From CAVORB01 sp963698495 (GTDB taxonomy: Bacteria; Pseudomonadota; Gammaproteobacteria; Chromatiales; Chromatiaceae): 64,000 bases of DNA. A program made the translations under genes and the position numbers. Below, piece after piece: positions 1 to 8,565 of the stretch. The stretch's first letter is position 1. Each line of letters starts with the position of its first letter. The notes beneath the pieces are model-generated. The model was not told where the DNA came from, did no database searches, and worked only from the letters and a program-made list of their open reading frames with translations. The stretch spans positions 248,001-312,000 of the forward strand of contig CAVORB010000020.1 in NCBI GenBank assembly GCA_963698495.1, given 5' to 3'.

Positions 1-527
1 ACCATCTCGCCATCGGGGCCTTCCTTCTCCTCGAAGACCGGGTTCTGCACCCCCTGCAGCGGCGCCAGCACATGGGGCATGCCAACATCGGGAAAGACCA
101 GGTTGTTCACGCCGTAGGGGCGGGCGTTATCGGTGTAGAAGCTCTTCAGGTAGGTATAGAGCCAGTCGGGGCTGCGCCAGCGGGTGACCAGGGTGAGATC
201 GGGCACCGCGGTGCCGAACCACTTCTCGCCATCCTCCGGGCGCATGGCGTTGGTCATGAGATCACCCGGCTTGGAGCCGTCGAGGATCAGGTTCTGACGC
301 AGCTCCACCTCGTCGATGCCGATGTCCGCGGCCATGCGGTTGTAGCGCATGTACTGCAGCGAATGGCAACCCATGCAGTAGTTCACGAAGTACTTTGCTC
401 CGCGCTGCAGGGAGGCCTGGTCGGCGAGGTCGATGTTGGCGTCCTCCAGGTGAACGGCGTGGCCGCCGGCGGCGGAAGCCAACGCGGGCGCCATCAACAG
501 GATCGATGCAATGATCAGCTTTCTCAT
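1..527 (-). CDS. petC: Cytochrome c1 of the bc1 complex (3' part beyond left edge)
   Basis: Haem-c subunit of ubiquinol:cytochrome c oxidoreductase, which passes electrons from the Rieske protein to soluble cytochrome c in the periplasm. The visible 175 residues begin with an Sec signal peptide (MRKLIIASILLMAPALASAA) and carry the haem-binding motif CMGCH at residues 51-55, followed by typical cytochrome c1 text (SLQYMRYNRM). The stop codon and the C-terminal membrane anchor lie outside the window. The start codon overlaps the petB stop by one base (TAATG), so the two genes are translationally coupled as the last genes of petABC. Confidence 0.97.
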   Translation of the reverse strand, partial: MRKLIIASILLMAPALASAAGGHAVHLEDANIDLADQASLQRGAKYFVNYCMGCHSLQYMRYNRMAADIGIDEVELRQNLILDGSKPGDLMTNAMRPEDGEKWFGTAVPDLTLVTRWRSPDWLYTYLKSFYTDNARPYGVNNLVFPDVGMPHVLAPLQGVQNPVFEEKEGPDGEM

Positions 528-1762
528 TAGGACACCCTCTCCGGAACCGGCTTCGTCTTGTCCATCTTGGTGTAGATGGGCATCAGCAGGAAGAACGCGA
601 AGTACAGCGCAGTGAAGATCTGGGCCATCAAGGTCGAGATCGGACTCGCGGGCTGCAGGCCGAGATAAGCCAGGACGACGAAGGAGACGGCGAACACGCC
701 CAGCGCGATCTTGAACAGCGGGCCGCGGTAGCGAACCGACTTGACCGGGCTACGGTCGAGCCAGGGCAGCGCGAACATGATCAGAATGGCGGCGAACATC
801 ACCACCACACCCGGGAACTGGGAGCCGAACATGGGCGGAACGGCGCGCAGCATGGCGTAGTAGGGCGTGAAGTACCAGACCGGAGCGATGTGCTCGGGGG
901 TCTTGAGCGGATTGGCGGGCTGGAAGTTGGGTCCCTCGAGGAACAGCCCGCCGAGGTCCGGAGCGAAGAAGATCACCGCCGAGAACAGGGCCAGGAAGAC
1001 CGCGATGCCAACGATGTCCTTGACCGTGTAGTAGGGGTGGAAGGGTATGCCGTCCTTCGGGATGCCGTTCTCGTCCTTGTTCTCCTTGATCTCGATGCCG
1101 TCCGGGTTGTTCGAGCCCACCTGGTGCAGGGCGACGATGTGAACGAACACCAGGGCCGCCAGCACGAAGGGCAGCAGGAAGTGGAAGGCAAAGAAGCGGT
1201 TCAGCGTGGCGTCGGAGATGACATAGTCGCCGCGGACCCACACCGAGAGGTCCTCGCCGATGCCCGGCACCGCCGCGAACAGGTTGACGATGACCTGAGC
1301 GCCCCAGTACGACATCTGGCCCCAGGGCAGCAGGTAGCCGAAGAAGGCGGTCGCCATCATGGCGAGGTAGATGATGAGGCCGATGATCCACAGCAGCTCG
1401 CGCGGCTTACGGTAAGAGCCGTACATCAGGGCGCGGAACATGTGCAGATAGACGGCGATGAAGAAGAAGGACGCGCCGGTGGAGTGCATGTAGCGGATCA
1501 GCCAGCCCCAGTTCACATCGCGCATGATGTACTCGACCGAGGCGAAGGCATCCGCCGCCGAGGGCTTGTAGCTCATGGCCAGCCAGATGCCGGTCAGGAT
1601 CTGGATCACCAGCACCAGCATGGCCAGGGAGCCGAAGTAGTACCAGAAGTTGAAGTTCTTGGGGGCGTAGTACTGGGCAAGGTGCTCGTTCCAGACCTTG
1701 GTCAGCGGGAAGCGCTTGTCGATCCAGCCGAGGAAGCCCGTGGTGGTGGTCTCTGTGCTCAT
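527..1762 (-). CDS. petB: Cytochrome b of the bc1 complex
   Basis: Membrane core of the bc1 complex, 411 residues with eight predicted membrane segments, binding the two b haems and forming the Qo and Qi quinone sites. The N-terminal half shows RYMHSTGASFFF and GYLLPWGQMSYWGA, standard for the family. At about residue 296 the Qo-site PEWY motif reads PVWY (HIAPVWYFTPYYAML); this variant is known from some beta- and gammaproteobacteria and is not a defect. It overlaps petA and petC by one base on either side, so petA-petB-petC is one transcription unit. Confidence 0.98.
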   Translation of the reverse strand: MSTETTTTGFLGWIDKRFPLTKVWNEHLAQYYAPKNFNFWYYFGSLAMLVLVIQILTGIWLAMSYKPSAADAFASVEYIMRDVNWGWLIRYMHSTGASFFFIAVYLHMFRALMYGSYRKPRELLWIIGLIIYLAMMATAFFGYLLPWGQMSYWGAQVIVNLFAAVPGIGEDLSVWVRGDYVISDATLNRFFAFHFLLPFVLAALVFVHIVALHQVGSNNPDGIEIKENKDENGIPKDGIPFHPYYTVKDIVGIAVFLALFSAVIFFAPDLGGLFLEGPNFQPANPLKTPEHIAPVWYFTPYYAMLRAVPPMFGSQFPGVVVMFAAILIMFALPWLDRSPVKSVRYRGPLFKIALGVFAVSFVVLAYLGLQPASPISTLMAQIFTALYFAFFLLMPIYTKMDKTKPVPERVS

Positions 1763-2355
1763 CAGGCTGCTCCTCCATCCTCACCCACCAGAATGGTGGT
1801 ATCGGACACAAAGGTATGCTTGGGGATCACCAGATTGGTGGGGGCCGGCACGCCCTTATAGACACGCGCGGCGAGGTCGAAGCGGGAGCCGTGGCAGGCG
1901 CAGAAGAAGCCGCCCTTCCACTCGGGGCCCAGGTCTTCGGGAGCGACCTCCGGACGGTAGGTGGGCGAGCATCCGAGATGCGTGCAGATACCGACCGCCA
2001 CCAGGTACTCTGGCTTGATGGAGCGATGCGGATTCTTGCAGTAATCGGGCTGGATTGAGGCGTTGGAGTCTGGATCGGCGAGCACCGGGTCCAGCGTGGG
2101 CAGGGACGCGAGCATCTTCTCGGTGCGGTTCACCACCCAGACCGGCTTGCCGCGCCACTTCACGCGCAACAGGGCGCCTGGCTCCAGCTTGCTGATGTCC
2201 GCTTCGACCGGCGCACCAGCGGCCCGCGCCTTGGCGCTCGGGTTCATGGAAGCGACGAAGGGAACGAGAGCGAAGCCGGCGCCGACGGCACCGACCACGC
2301 TGGTGGCGGCGATGAGAACCCGCCGCCTGCTTTTATTCACGCCTTGTGCGCTCAT
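1762..2355 (-). CDS. petA: Rieske iron-sulfur subunit of the bc1 complex
   Basis: 197-residue [2Fe-2S] subunit that takes the first electron from quinol at the Qo site. A twin-arginine type N terminus (SRRRVLIAAT) is followed by a single membrane segment and a GC/AG-rich hinge. Cluster ligands are visible as CTHLGC (Cys124, His126, Cys129) and CACH (Cys152, Cys154, His155), the last followed by GSRFD. It is the first gene of the operon; its ATG lies about 210 bases from the repeat cluster upstream, so the petABC promoter should sit in 2356-2560. No convincing -35/-10 pair was seen there. Confidence 0.98.
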   Translation of the reverse strand: MSAQGVNKSRRRVLIAATSVVGAVGAGFALVPFVASMNPSAKARAAGAPVEADISKLEPGALLRVKWRGKPVWVVNRTEKMLASLPTLDPVLADPDSNASIQPDYCKNPHRSIKPEYLVAVGICTHLGCSPTYRPEVAPEDLGPEWKGGFFCACHGSRFDLAARVYKGVPAPTNLVIPKHTFVSDTTILVGEDGGAA

Positions 2356-2807
2356 ATTGATGACGACCCCCAGGTAGACTCTGTGGGCTGCGCCCCCCGG
2401 CCGGAGGGCCTAACCCGCTCAGGACGGAAAAGAATAAGTATATGCCGAATATCTGCAAGATCGATCGGGCATTCTCCCCGATGAGGTGTCGGCGGGTCAA
2501 GGAAATACCCCGTTCTCGACTCTGATCTCGACGGCCGAAAAGCGTGCCTCTTAGACCCAGCCGCATTCGGCGCAATACGCTTCGCTATTGCGCCCTACAG
2601 GAACCAAAAGGTCTCCCGTCGACCAACCCTGGCGTCACGGAGGGCGGGCATGACCTGTGTAGGGCGCAATAGGGCGCTCCGCGATGCGAACCCGGCCGCC
2701 AAGGCTTCCGGACGCCCGTATTGCGCCGGATGGTGGCGCCGCAGTCGGCGCAATACGCTGCGCTATTACGCCCTACGAACTCTCGTAACGGAGGGCACGC
2801 GGAAGAA
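2356..2807. other. Intergenic region with petABC upstream region and palindromic repeats
   Basis: About 450 bases without a supported gene. The left half (2356-2560) must hold the petABC promoter on the minus strand and includes an AT-richer stretch around 2425-2450. The right half (2568-2776) is a cluster of three related palindromic repeats described separately. Reading frames crossing it on either strand match nothing recognisable. Confidence 0.7.
2568..2776. repeat. Cluster of three REP-like palindromic repeats
   Basis: Three versions of one element occur in alternating orientation. Copy 1 (2568-2598) is GGCGCAATA, an 8-base centre, then TATTGCGCC and CTAC, a perfect 9-bp stem. Copy 2 (2659-2728) starts GTAGGGCGCAATA and closes with GTATTGCGCC, its loop expanded to about 45 bases. 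Copy 3 (2746-2776) repeats copy 1 with two changes. The alternation resembles BIME-type mosaics of REP elements, which are mobilised by RAYT transposases encoded elsewhere. No RAYT gene is in this window. Confidence 0.75.
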
Positions 2808-3560
2808 TCAGGCGGGGTTGTCGATTTCGAGGAACCGATGCTCGAGACCGAAGCGCTCCGCGAGATGTTCACCCAGTGCCTGCACCCCGTAGCGCTCGGT
2901 TGCGTGGTGACCGGCCGCGAAGTAGCTCACGCCCAGCTCACGCGCCTGGTGGGTCGTCTGCTCCGAAATCTCCCCGCTCAGATAGGCGTCCACCCCCAGG
3001 GTTGCCGCTTGCTCGATGAAGCCCTGCGCCGCCCCGGTGCACCAGGCGACCTTCTCGATCGGGCGCGTATGCGCGGGCACCTGCAAGGGTGGACGCCCCA
3101 GCGCCCGCTCGATGTCCTGCGCAAGCTCGGCGGCGGTCATGGGTCGCGGCAGCTGCCCCCGCCAGACGAGCCCGTCGGCTGCGGACGTCGCGCGCGGCTC
3201 ACTGAAACCCAGCACCCGCGCCAGCTGGCGATTGTTGCCGAGCTCCGGGTGAGCATCGAGCGGCAAATGATAGGCGAGCAGGCTGGCCCCCGCGCCCACG
3301 AGCGCGCGCACGCGCCGGCCCTTGATGCCGACCAGGCAGGGGGGCTCCCCCTTCCAGAACCAACCGTGGTGGACCAGCAGGGCATCGGCCTGCCATTCGA
3401 TTGCGGCGTCGATCAGCGCCTGACTGGCGGTCACACCGCTCGCCAGGCGCCGCACCCGGCGCCCGCCTTCGAGCTGCAACCCGTTGGGGCAGTAGTCATC
3501 GAAGCTCGCGCTGGCCAACAGCTCGTCACAGTAGGCGTGGAGCGCGCCGATCTCGACCAT
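2808..3560 (-). CDS. NIF3/YbgI-family dinuclear metal-centre protein
   Basis: 250-residue member of the NIF3-like family, toroidal hexamers with a two-metal site; E. coli YbgI is the close relative and its true substrate is unresolved (GTP cyclohydrolase I type 2 is a common label). Visible family features are the early PNGLQLEG segment, the metal-binding VHHGWFW motif, LLAYHLPLDAHPELGNN, and the late AGHHATERYGV motif with histidines for the second half-site. The gene is divergent from the degS-like gene, with about 145 bases between the starts. Confidence 0.93.
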   Translation of the reverse strand: MVEIGALHAYCDELLASASFDDYCPNGLQLEGGRRVRRLASGVTASQALIDAAIEWQADALLVHHGWFWKGEPPCLVGIKGRRVRALVGAGASLLAYHLPLDAHPELGNNRQLARVLGFSEPRATSAADGLVWRGQLPRPMTAAELAQDIERALGRPPLQVPAHTRPIEKVAWCTGAAQGFIEQAATLGVDAYLSGEISEQTTHQARELGVSYFAAGHHATERYGVQALGEHLAERFGLEHRFLEIDNPA

Positions 3561-3705
3561 GATTCATTCCTCACTTCCGGGGGCTGGCAGTCGCCAAGCG
3601 ATAGCGGTACCGGCCGGTTGAAGGCGGCTGCGCCGCCAAGCGTTTCGGCGGATCTCACTGCGCGGTCTCATGCAGTTTTCACCGCGGGATGTTACCGTTG
3701 TTGCC

Positions 3706-4855
3706 ATGAAGATGCGCTCCGCCTTGGCCTGGCTCGCCGCTGCCTTCGCCGCCGGCGCAAGCGCGGCTCTTCTGGCGTTGTGGCTCGTTTCCCCCGACTG
3801 GTCCCTGTCGAATGCCCCCCTCCCCGCCTCGGGTCCGAGCGCGCGCGCGACGGGGCCCGACTCCTACGCCGAGGCGGTCGCCCGCGCCGGGCCATCGGTG
3901 GTCAATATCTTCAGCACCAAGGTCACCACCGAGCGCCGCGGACTCGCCTTCAAGAACCCGTTTCTGCAGCATCAGTTCGGCGCCCTCTTGCCCGGACACA
4001 CGCGTCGAAAGGCGGCCACCAGCCTGGGTTCGGGCGTCATTCTTTCGCGCGACGGGCTGCTGCTCACCAATCGACACATCATCAAGGGCGCCGACGCGGT
4101 CAAGGTCGTGCTCCCGGACGGCAGGGACCTGGACGTGACGATCGTCGGCTACGACCCGGAAACGGATCTGGCGGTCCTCAAGGCAGGCGCCAACCCGGGG
4201 CTGAACCCCATCCCGGTGGGTCGCCCCGAGGAGCTGCGCGTGGGCGACGTGGTGCTTGCCATCGGCAACCCTTACGGCATCGGACAGACGGTCACCATGG
4301 GTATCGTCAGCGCCACCGGCCGCAGCGAGCTCGGTATCGCCAGCATCGAGAACTTCATCCAGACCGACGCCTCCATCAACCCGGGCAACTCCGGTGGCGC
4401 CCTGATCAACAGCCACGGCGAGCTGGTGGGCATCAACACCGCCATCTATTCCCAGAGCGGGGGGTCGGAAGGCGTCGGTTTCGCCATCCCGATCGATCTC
4501 GCCCAAGGGGTTATGGAGAAGGTCGTGGCCGACGGCCGCGTGGTGCGCGGCTGGGTCGGCGTCGTCGGCCGCACGGTGACGCCCCAGATCGTACAGTCCT
4601 TCGGGCTGCGCGCGCCGGCCGGGGTGCTGGTCACCACCACCGTGGAGGACAGCCCCGCGGAGCGTGCCGGGCTGCGACCGGGCGATGTGGTGACGCGCGT
4701 CGAGGAGATACCCCGTCGCATCCACCCATGAGCTCCTCGAAGCGGTAGCCGCGGCAGGCCCCGGCTCGACCATCTCGCTGGAGATCTGGCGCGGCAGCGA
4801 GCGCCTCGAGACCCGCACCACGACCGTCGAGCGGCCGCTGGTCGCGAAACAGTAA
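3706..4855 (+). CDS. degS: DegS/HtrA-like periplasmic serine protease, frameshifted near the 3' end
   Basis: Membrane-anchored trypsin-like protease of the DegS type, which in relatives cleaves the anti-sigma factor RseA when its PDZ domain senses misfolded porins. An N-terminal membrane anchor (residues 3-28) precedes the protease domain with triad His124, Asp154 and Ser229 (INPGNSGG). One C-terminal PDZ domain follows. The frame closes early at 4731. Skipping one C of the CCCC run at 4711-4714 continues the PDZ domain (IPVASTHELLEAV) to the stop at 4853-4855, giving 382 residues, the normal DegS size. The start was set at the second Met, where the membrane anchor begins. It could be called HhoB/AlgW; the family is sure, the symbol less so. 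Confidence 0.88.
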
Positions 4856-4920
4856 CGGCAGCGGCGAGCGGTCTGGTGGCTGAACCTGGATCGCGTCGCG
4901 ACCCGGCAATCTTTCCTCAA

Positions 4921-4959
4921 GACGCTGGTAATTGGCCATCCCGTCCAAAACCGGCACGC
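4921..4959. repeat. Dispersed intergenic hairpin repeat, copy A
   Basis: Imperfect palindrome with stem parts GCTGGT/ACCGGC and TTGG/CCAA around the core ATTGGCCATCC, ending CACGC. The same element occurs at 10835-10874 and 56062-56100, each time just downstream of a plus-strand gene and in the same orientation. This copy is the most diverged of the three. Confidence 0.7.
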
Positions 4960-4998
4960 CACCCGAGCGGCGTGGCGCCAAGAGCCTTTCGAGCGGAC

Positions 4999-5022
4999 AA
5001 AAAAAACCCGGCGATCGCCGGG
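4999..5022 (-). terminator. Intrinsic terminator of the phaB-phasin transcript
   Basis: On the minus strand CCCGGCGATCGCCGGG forms a perfect self-complementary 16-base stem followed at once by eight T residues, a textbook Rho-independent terminator. It lies about 205 bases after the phaB stop. Confidence 0.85.
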
Positions 5023-5229
5023 CAAGCGCTCTTCTCGTTTAAGAGAGAGACGAGGAGGACATCTGAACGGAAACCCGCTTCGCGGATCTCCGGAAACTGG
5101 CGTACGACGCGTTCGCAGCCGCCGCACCGGGGGTTTTCACCTTCCAGGGCTTGCATCCGGGCGCATCCCTGCGCCCGAGGTCGCTTGCCAATTCGGGGCC
5201 TCGCTGCCGAGCAGCGGCGCGACTAGGCC

Positions 5230-5979
5230 CTAGTGCATGAACAGGCCACCGTTGACGGGGATATTCGCACCGGTGACGTATCCGTTCTCCTCCGCCACCA
5301 GGAAGGCAACTGCGGACGCAATCTCGTCGGGTAAGCCCATGCGACGCATGGGAATGTCGGAGATGATCGCCTCTCGCACATCCTCGCGCATCGCGAGCGT
5401 CATCGCCGTCTCCACGTAGCCCGGCGAGATGGTGTTCACCGTCACGCCCTTGGCCGCGCCTTCCTGCGCAAGAGCCATGGTGAAACCATGCATCCCGGCC
5501 TTGGCGGTGGAGTAGTTCGCTTGCCCGAACTGCCCGCGCTGTCCGTTCACCGAAGAGATATTGATCACCCGCCCGAAACCGCGCTCGAGCATGCCCTCCC
5601 ACACCGGTCTGGTGACGTTGTACACGCTGTTGAGGTTGACGTTGATGACCGCCTCCCAGTGACTCTGCTCCATCTTCTTGAAGGTCTTGTCACGGGTGAT
5701 ACCGGCACAGTTGACCACGACATCGATGGCCCCGTAGCGGTCTTCGAGCTCCTTGACCATGCGCGCGCTGTCGTCGCAGGACGCAACGTCCGCCGCCGCG
5801 GTGTCGATTTCCATGCCCTCATCGGCGCGCTCCCGGCGCCAGACGTCCGCCGCCTCCTGCTCGGAGGGGTGGTGGTTCGCCACCACCCGGAAGCCGTCCT
5901 TGGCCAATCGCCGGCAGATCGCGGTCCCGATACCACCGATACCGCCCGTGATCAGGGCCACTCTTGCCTGCTGGGTCAT
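5230..5979 (-). CDS. phaB: Acetoacetyl-CoA reductase
   Basis: NADPH-dependent short-chain dehydrogenase that reduces acetoacetyl-CoA to (R)-3-hydroxybutyryl-CoA, the monomer for polyhydroxybutyrate. 249 residues with the cofactor motif TGGIGGIG (residues 11-18), NCAG, the catalytic serine in NISSVNGQRGQFGQ and the YSTAK catalytic pair. The Asn-Gly-Gln-Arg-Gly run is characteristic of PhaB rather than FabG. It follows the phasin gene by 15 bases on the same strand and belongs to the PHB locus. Confidence 0.97.
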   Translation of the reverse strand: MTQQARVALITGGIGGIGTAICRRLAKDGFRVVANHHPSEQEAADVWRRERADEGMEIDTAAADVASCDDSARMVKELEDRYGAIDVVVNCAGITRDKTFKKMEQSHWEAVINVNLNSVYNVTRPVWEGMLERGFGRVINISSVNGQRGQFGQANYSTAKAGMHGFTMALAQEGAAKGVTVNTISPGYVETAMTLAMREDVREAIISDIPMRRMGLPDEIASAVAFLVAEENGYVTGANIPVNGGLFMH

Positions 5980-5994
5980 GGGATCACCCCCTTT

Positions 5995-6360
5995 TCAGGT
6001 CGTCGGAGCCGCCTTGCGCATGTCGGCGGAAAGCTCGGACACGCCCTGCTGGAACCAGTTGCGGTACTGGTCGCGCACTTGGCCGGCGAGCGCCATGTTG
6101 GCCTTGGTCTCTTCCATCATGCGGGCGCTGATCTCCTTCGCCAGCTCCACCTCACCCTTGAGGTAGTCGCTGTATCCGTTCGACTCGGTAGCCAACTTCA
6201 TCTGGCGGATGCCCTGCTCCATGAACAGGTTCATCGTGTCCAGCTGACGGGCGGCCAGCATCTCCCAGGTACGCAGGTTGAGCTCGCCGAGCTCGTTCAT
6301 ACGCTCGTAGCCCTTGTTACCCATCTCGTTCATCGCGCTCATTTTGTCTTTGACGGACAT
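5995..6360 (-). CDS. phaP: Phasin family protein (granule-associated)
   Basis: 121-residue amphipathic helical protein of the phasin family, which coats polyhydroxybutyrate granules. Sequence is nearly all helix-forming, with the typical segment RTWEMLAARQLDTMNLFMEQGIRQ and many Glu/Met/Lys residues, and no signal peptide or membrane segment. Placement between phaB and phaR supports the call. Upstream (6361-6634) are repeated TGCA-rich motifs that probably bind PhaR, so the gene is expected to be repressed when no granules are present. Confidence 0.88.
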   Translation of the reverse strand: MSVKDKMSAMNEMGNKGYERMNELGELNLRTWEMLAARQLDTMNLFMEQGIRQMKLATESNGYSDYLKGEVELAKEISARMMEETKANMALAGQVRDQYRNWFQQGVSELSADMRKAAPTT

Positions 6361-6390
6361 CGCTCTTTCTCCAAATCAGGTTTATGCATC

Positions 6391-6523
6391 GCAGCAATTG
6401 TTGCGCCGCTCAATCATTCGCCCGTTCCGGGCTGTCAAGAATTGGTGCGTTGCAGCAATTGTTGCAGTGCACAATAGACGCCGCATGGAGTCCTGTCAAG
6501 CTTTTTTGTGCACTGCAGCAAAA
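6391..6523. promoter_or_regulatory. Putative PhaR operator cluster upstream of the phasin gene
   Basis: The 14-mer GCAGCAATTGTTGC occurs twice (6391-6404 and 6452-6465). The second copy runs into TTGTTGCAGTGCACAAT (6459-6475), and an inverted version TTTTGTGCACTGCAGCAAAA follows at 6504-6523. The 17-mer TTGTTGCAGTGCACAAT is found again, exactly, in front of phaE at 8566. PhaR proteins are known to bind TGCA-rich sites before phasin genes, and phaR is the neighbouring gene, so this is the likely operator. The binding protein is inference. Confidence 0.7.
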
Positions 6524-6634
6524 TCGGCGGGAGGCGCACCCCCGTCGACCGGACAAGCGCGGAATCGGGAAGATTCACGGTGCCGTAGCGGGCTCGCAGG
6601 ATCGCGGAGAACGGCGAGCCAGGTCCTGCCGGGA

Positions 6635-7102
6635 TCAGTTCGAGTCTTTATCCGCGGCGTCGTCGGCCTTGAAGCCGGCCGCACGCAGGAAATCCTTCTG
6701 CAGGCTGGCCCACATGCCGACATTACGTTGCGCCAGGCGCCTCATGGCGTCGAAGGGATTTTCCCCCCAGACCTCACGCATCTGGTGCTGCTGCTTTCCG
6801 AAGATATCCAGCGACTCTTCCATATAGCGCGCGAACAGGCCATGGAGGGTACCGCCATAGAAGCGGATGATCTGGGCGAGCATGTTTGCGGTGAACAGCG
6901 GCTCGCCCCCGCTCTCCTCCTCCAGCATGATTTGCAGCAGGATCGCTCGCGTGATGTCGTCGTCGTTGGAGGTGTCCACCACCCTGAACTCGACGCCGGC
7001 CATGACCAGCGAACGCACGTCCGCGAGGGTGATATAGCGGCTTACCTCGGTGTCGTAGAGACGTCGGTTGGGGTACTTCTTGATGATGCGGACGCTGCTC
7101 AT
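6635..7102 (-). CDS. phaR: Polyhydroxyalkanoate synthesis repressor PhaR
   Basis: 155-residue regulator with the N-terminal PHB/PHA accumulation DNA-binding domain (IIKKYPNRRLYDTEVSRYIT, residues 5-24) and the C-terminal granule-binding half. Relatives repress phasin and PHA genes and release DNA when they bind nascent granules. The start was placed at MSSVRIIKKY; an in-frame ATG nine bases upstream (7111) is the alternative. It follows phaA, but a strong hairpin at 7179-7203 separates the two, so phaR probably has its own promoter. Confidence 0.94.
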   Translation of the reverse strand: MSSVRIIKKYPNRRLYDTEVSRYITLADVRSLVMAGVEFRVVDTSNDDDITRAILLQIMLEEESGGEPLFTANMLAQIIRFYGGTLHGLFARYMEESLDIFGKQQHQMREVWGENPFDAMRRLAQRNVGMWASLQKDFLRAAGFKADDAADKDSN

Positions 7103-7178
7103 GACGCGCATTCTTGTGGGAAGACAATTGTCGGTTAGTCTAACGCAGGGTCCTGCGCGACAAGATGATGCAGCGCAA

Positions 7179-7203
7179 CAAAGCCCTCGTCGCGAGGGCT
7201 TTG
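7179..7203 (-). terminator. Hairpin terminator between phaA and phaR
   Basis: CAAAGCCCTCG and its exact complement CGAGGGCTTTG form an 11-bp stem with a 3-base loop, 19 bases after the phaA stop. The T-tract is short (TTTGTT), so termination may be partial. It works equally on either strand but only minus-strand genes flank it. Confidence 0.75.
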
Positions 7204-7221
7204 CGCTCAGCGCGGCCTGCA

Positions 7222-8406
7222 TCAGTCGCGCGCGACCGCCATCGCCACGCCCTGACCACCGCCGATGCACAGGGTTGCCAGGCCCTTCTTGGCATCGCGG
7301 CGCCGCATCTCGTGGAGCAGGGAGACCAGCACCCTGGCGCCGGAGGCGCCGATGGGGTGACCAATGGCGATCGCCCCGCCGTTGACGTTGACCTTGGCGG
7401 CATCCCAGCCCATCTCCTGGTTCACCGACATGGCCTGGGCGGCGAAGGCCTCGTTCGCCTCGACCAGGTCCAGATCGGCCGGGCTCCAGCCCGCCTTCTC
7501 GAGACACTTGGTGGAGGCGGGGATGGGTCCGGTGCCCATGATCGCCGGGTCGACGCCGGCGCTGGCGAAGGCCACGATGCGGGCCAGGGGCGTGAGTCCC
7601 AGTTCCTTGGCCTTGGACTCGGTGGTGACGATCACCGCGGCCGCGCCGTCGTTGATGCCGGAGGCGTTGCCCGCCGTGACCGTCCCTTCGCGGTCGAAGG
7701 CGGGGCGCAGATTGCCGAGCTTTTCGGCGGTCGTGCCGTGGCGCGGGAACTCGTCTTCAGCAAACACGACGGGATCCCCCTTGCGCTGCGGAATGCTGAC
7801 GGGGATGATCTCCTCGCTGAAACGCCCCGCCTTCTGCGCGGCCTCCGCTTTCTGCTGAGAATCCGCCGCAAAGGCATCCTGACCGGTCCGGTCGAAGCCG
7901 TATTTCTTGGCGATATTCTCGGCGGTAACGCCCATATGGCACTGGTTGAAGGCGTCCCACAGGCCATCGACGATCATGGTGTCCACCAGCTTCCAATCGC
8001 CCATGCGCTGCCCGTCGCGGGATCTCGGCAAGGCGTGCGGCGATTGGCTCATGCTCTCCTGGCCGCCGGCAATCACGATCTCGGCATCCCCGCAGGCGAC
8101 CGCCTGCATCGCCAGATGCACCGCCTTCAACCCGCTGCCGCACACCTTGTTGATGGTCATCGCCGGGACCTTGTCGGGCAGCCCAGCCTTGAGCGAGGTC
8201 TGGCGCGCCGGGTTCTGCCCCGAGGCGGCAGTCAGCACCTGCCCCATGATGACCTCGTCGATCTGCTCCGGCGCCAATCCGGAGCGTTCGAGCAGCCCCT
8301 TGACGACGGCGGCGCCAAGGTCGATTGCGGACAAAGGCGACAGCGTTCCGCCGAAGTTGCCGACGGCCGTGCGCCCCGCGGCGACGATAACGATGTTCTC
8401 GCTCAT
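7222..8406 (-). CDS. phaA: Acetyl-CoA acetyltransferase (beta-ketothiolase)
   Basis: 394-residue biosynthetic thiolase that condenses two acetyl-CoA into acetoacetyl-CoA, the first step to polyhydroxybutyrate. The acylated cysteine is in KVCGSGLKAVH (about residue 90), followed by GGQESMSQSPH, the GHPIGASGAR histidine motif and the second catalytic cysteine in LCIGGGQGVA near the C terminus. Length is normal. It is divergent from phaE across a 224-base shared control region. Confidence 0.98.
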   Translation of the reverse strand: MSENIVIVAAGRTAVGNFGGTLSPLSAIDLGAAVVKGLLERSGLAPEQIDEVIMGQVLTAASGQNPARQTSLKAGLPDKVPAMTINKVCGSGLKAVHLAMQAVACGDAEIVIAGGQESMSQSPHALPRSRDGQRMGDWKLVDTMIVDGLWDAFNQCHMGVTAENIAKKYGFDRTGQDAFAADSQQKAEAAQKAGRFSEEIIPVSIPQRKGDPVVFAEDEFPRHGTTAEKLGNLRPAFDREGTVTAGNASGINDGAAAVIVTTESKAKELGLTPLARIVAFASAGVDPAIMGTGPIPASTKCLEKAGWSPADLDLVEANEAFAAQAMSVNQEMGWDAAKVNVNGGAIAIGHPIGASGARVLVSLLHEMRRRDAKKGLATLCIGGGQGVAMAVARD

Positions 8407-8565
8407 GAAGTCTCATCCTCTATATTGATGGGTTGTCGATAAAGCATGGCGGGGGACTCCCTGGAGAGCCACACAGTAGCAGGCGAATCGGCGATCGCAA
8501 CCGCAGCCGCCGGGGGCCGACGGCATGCCCGCTTCGGGTTTCTGCGGGCGGATTTTACGGCAACT

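Larger units (their letters stand above)
4856..5229. other. Intergenic region between degS-like gene and phaB
   Basis: About 370 bases between two converging genes. It contains a dispersed hairpin repeat (4921-4959) and an intrinsic terminator for the phaB side (4999-5022), both listed separately. Between the terminator and the phaB stop (5023-5229) a 79-residue minus-strand frame exists but resembles no known protein and is not called. Confidence 0.7.

Noticed and set aside
4711..4731. Programmed ribosomal frameshifting in the degS-like gene
   Set aside because: The site is a plain C run without a slippery heptamer or downstream structure, and similar one-base shifts occur in essential ffh, so sequence error is simpler.
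2721..4748. 675-codon plus-strand frame across the NIF3 gene and degS-like gene
   Set aside because: It is antisense to NIF3 and out of frame with the protease, with Arg/Gly-rich low-complexity sequence; both true genes are well supported.
5023..5229. 79-residue minus-strand frame between phaB and its terminator
   Set aside because: No ribosome site, unfamiliar sequence, and the frame runs through the terminator stem.
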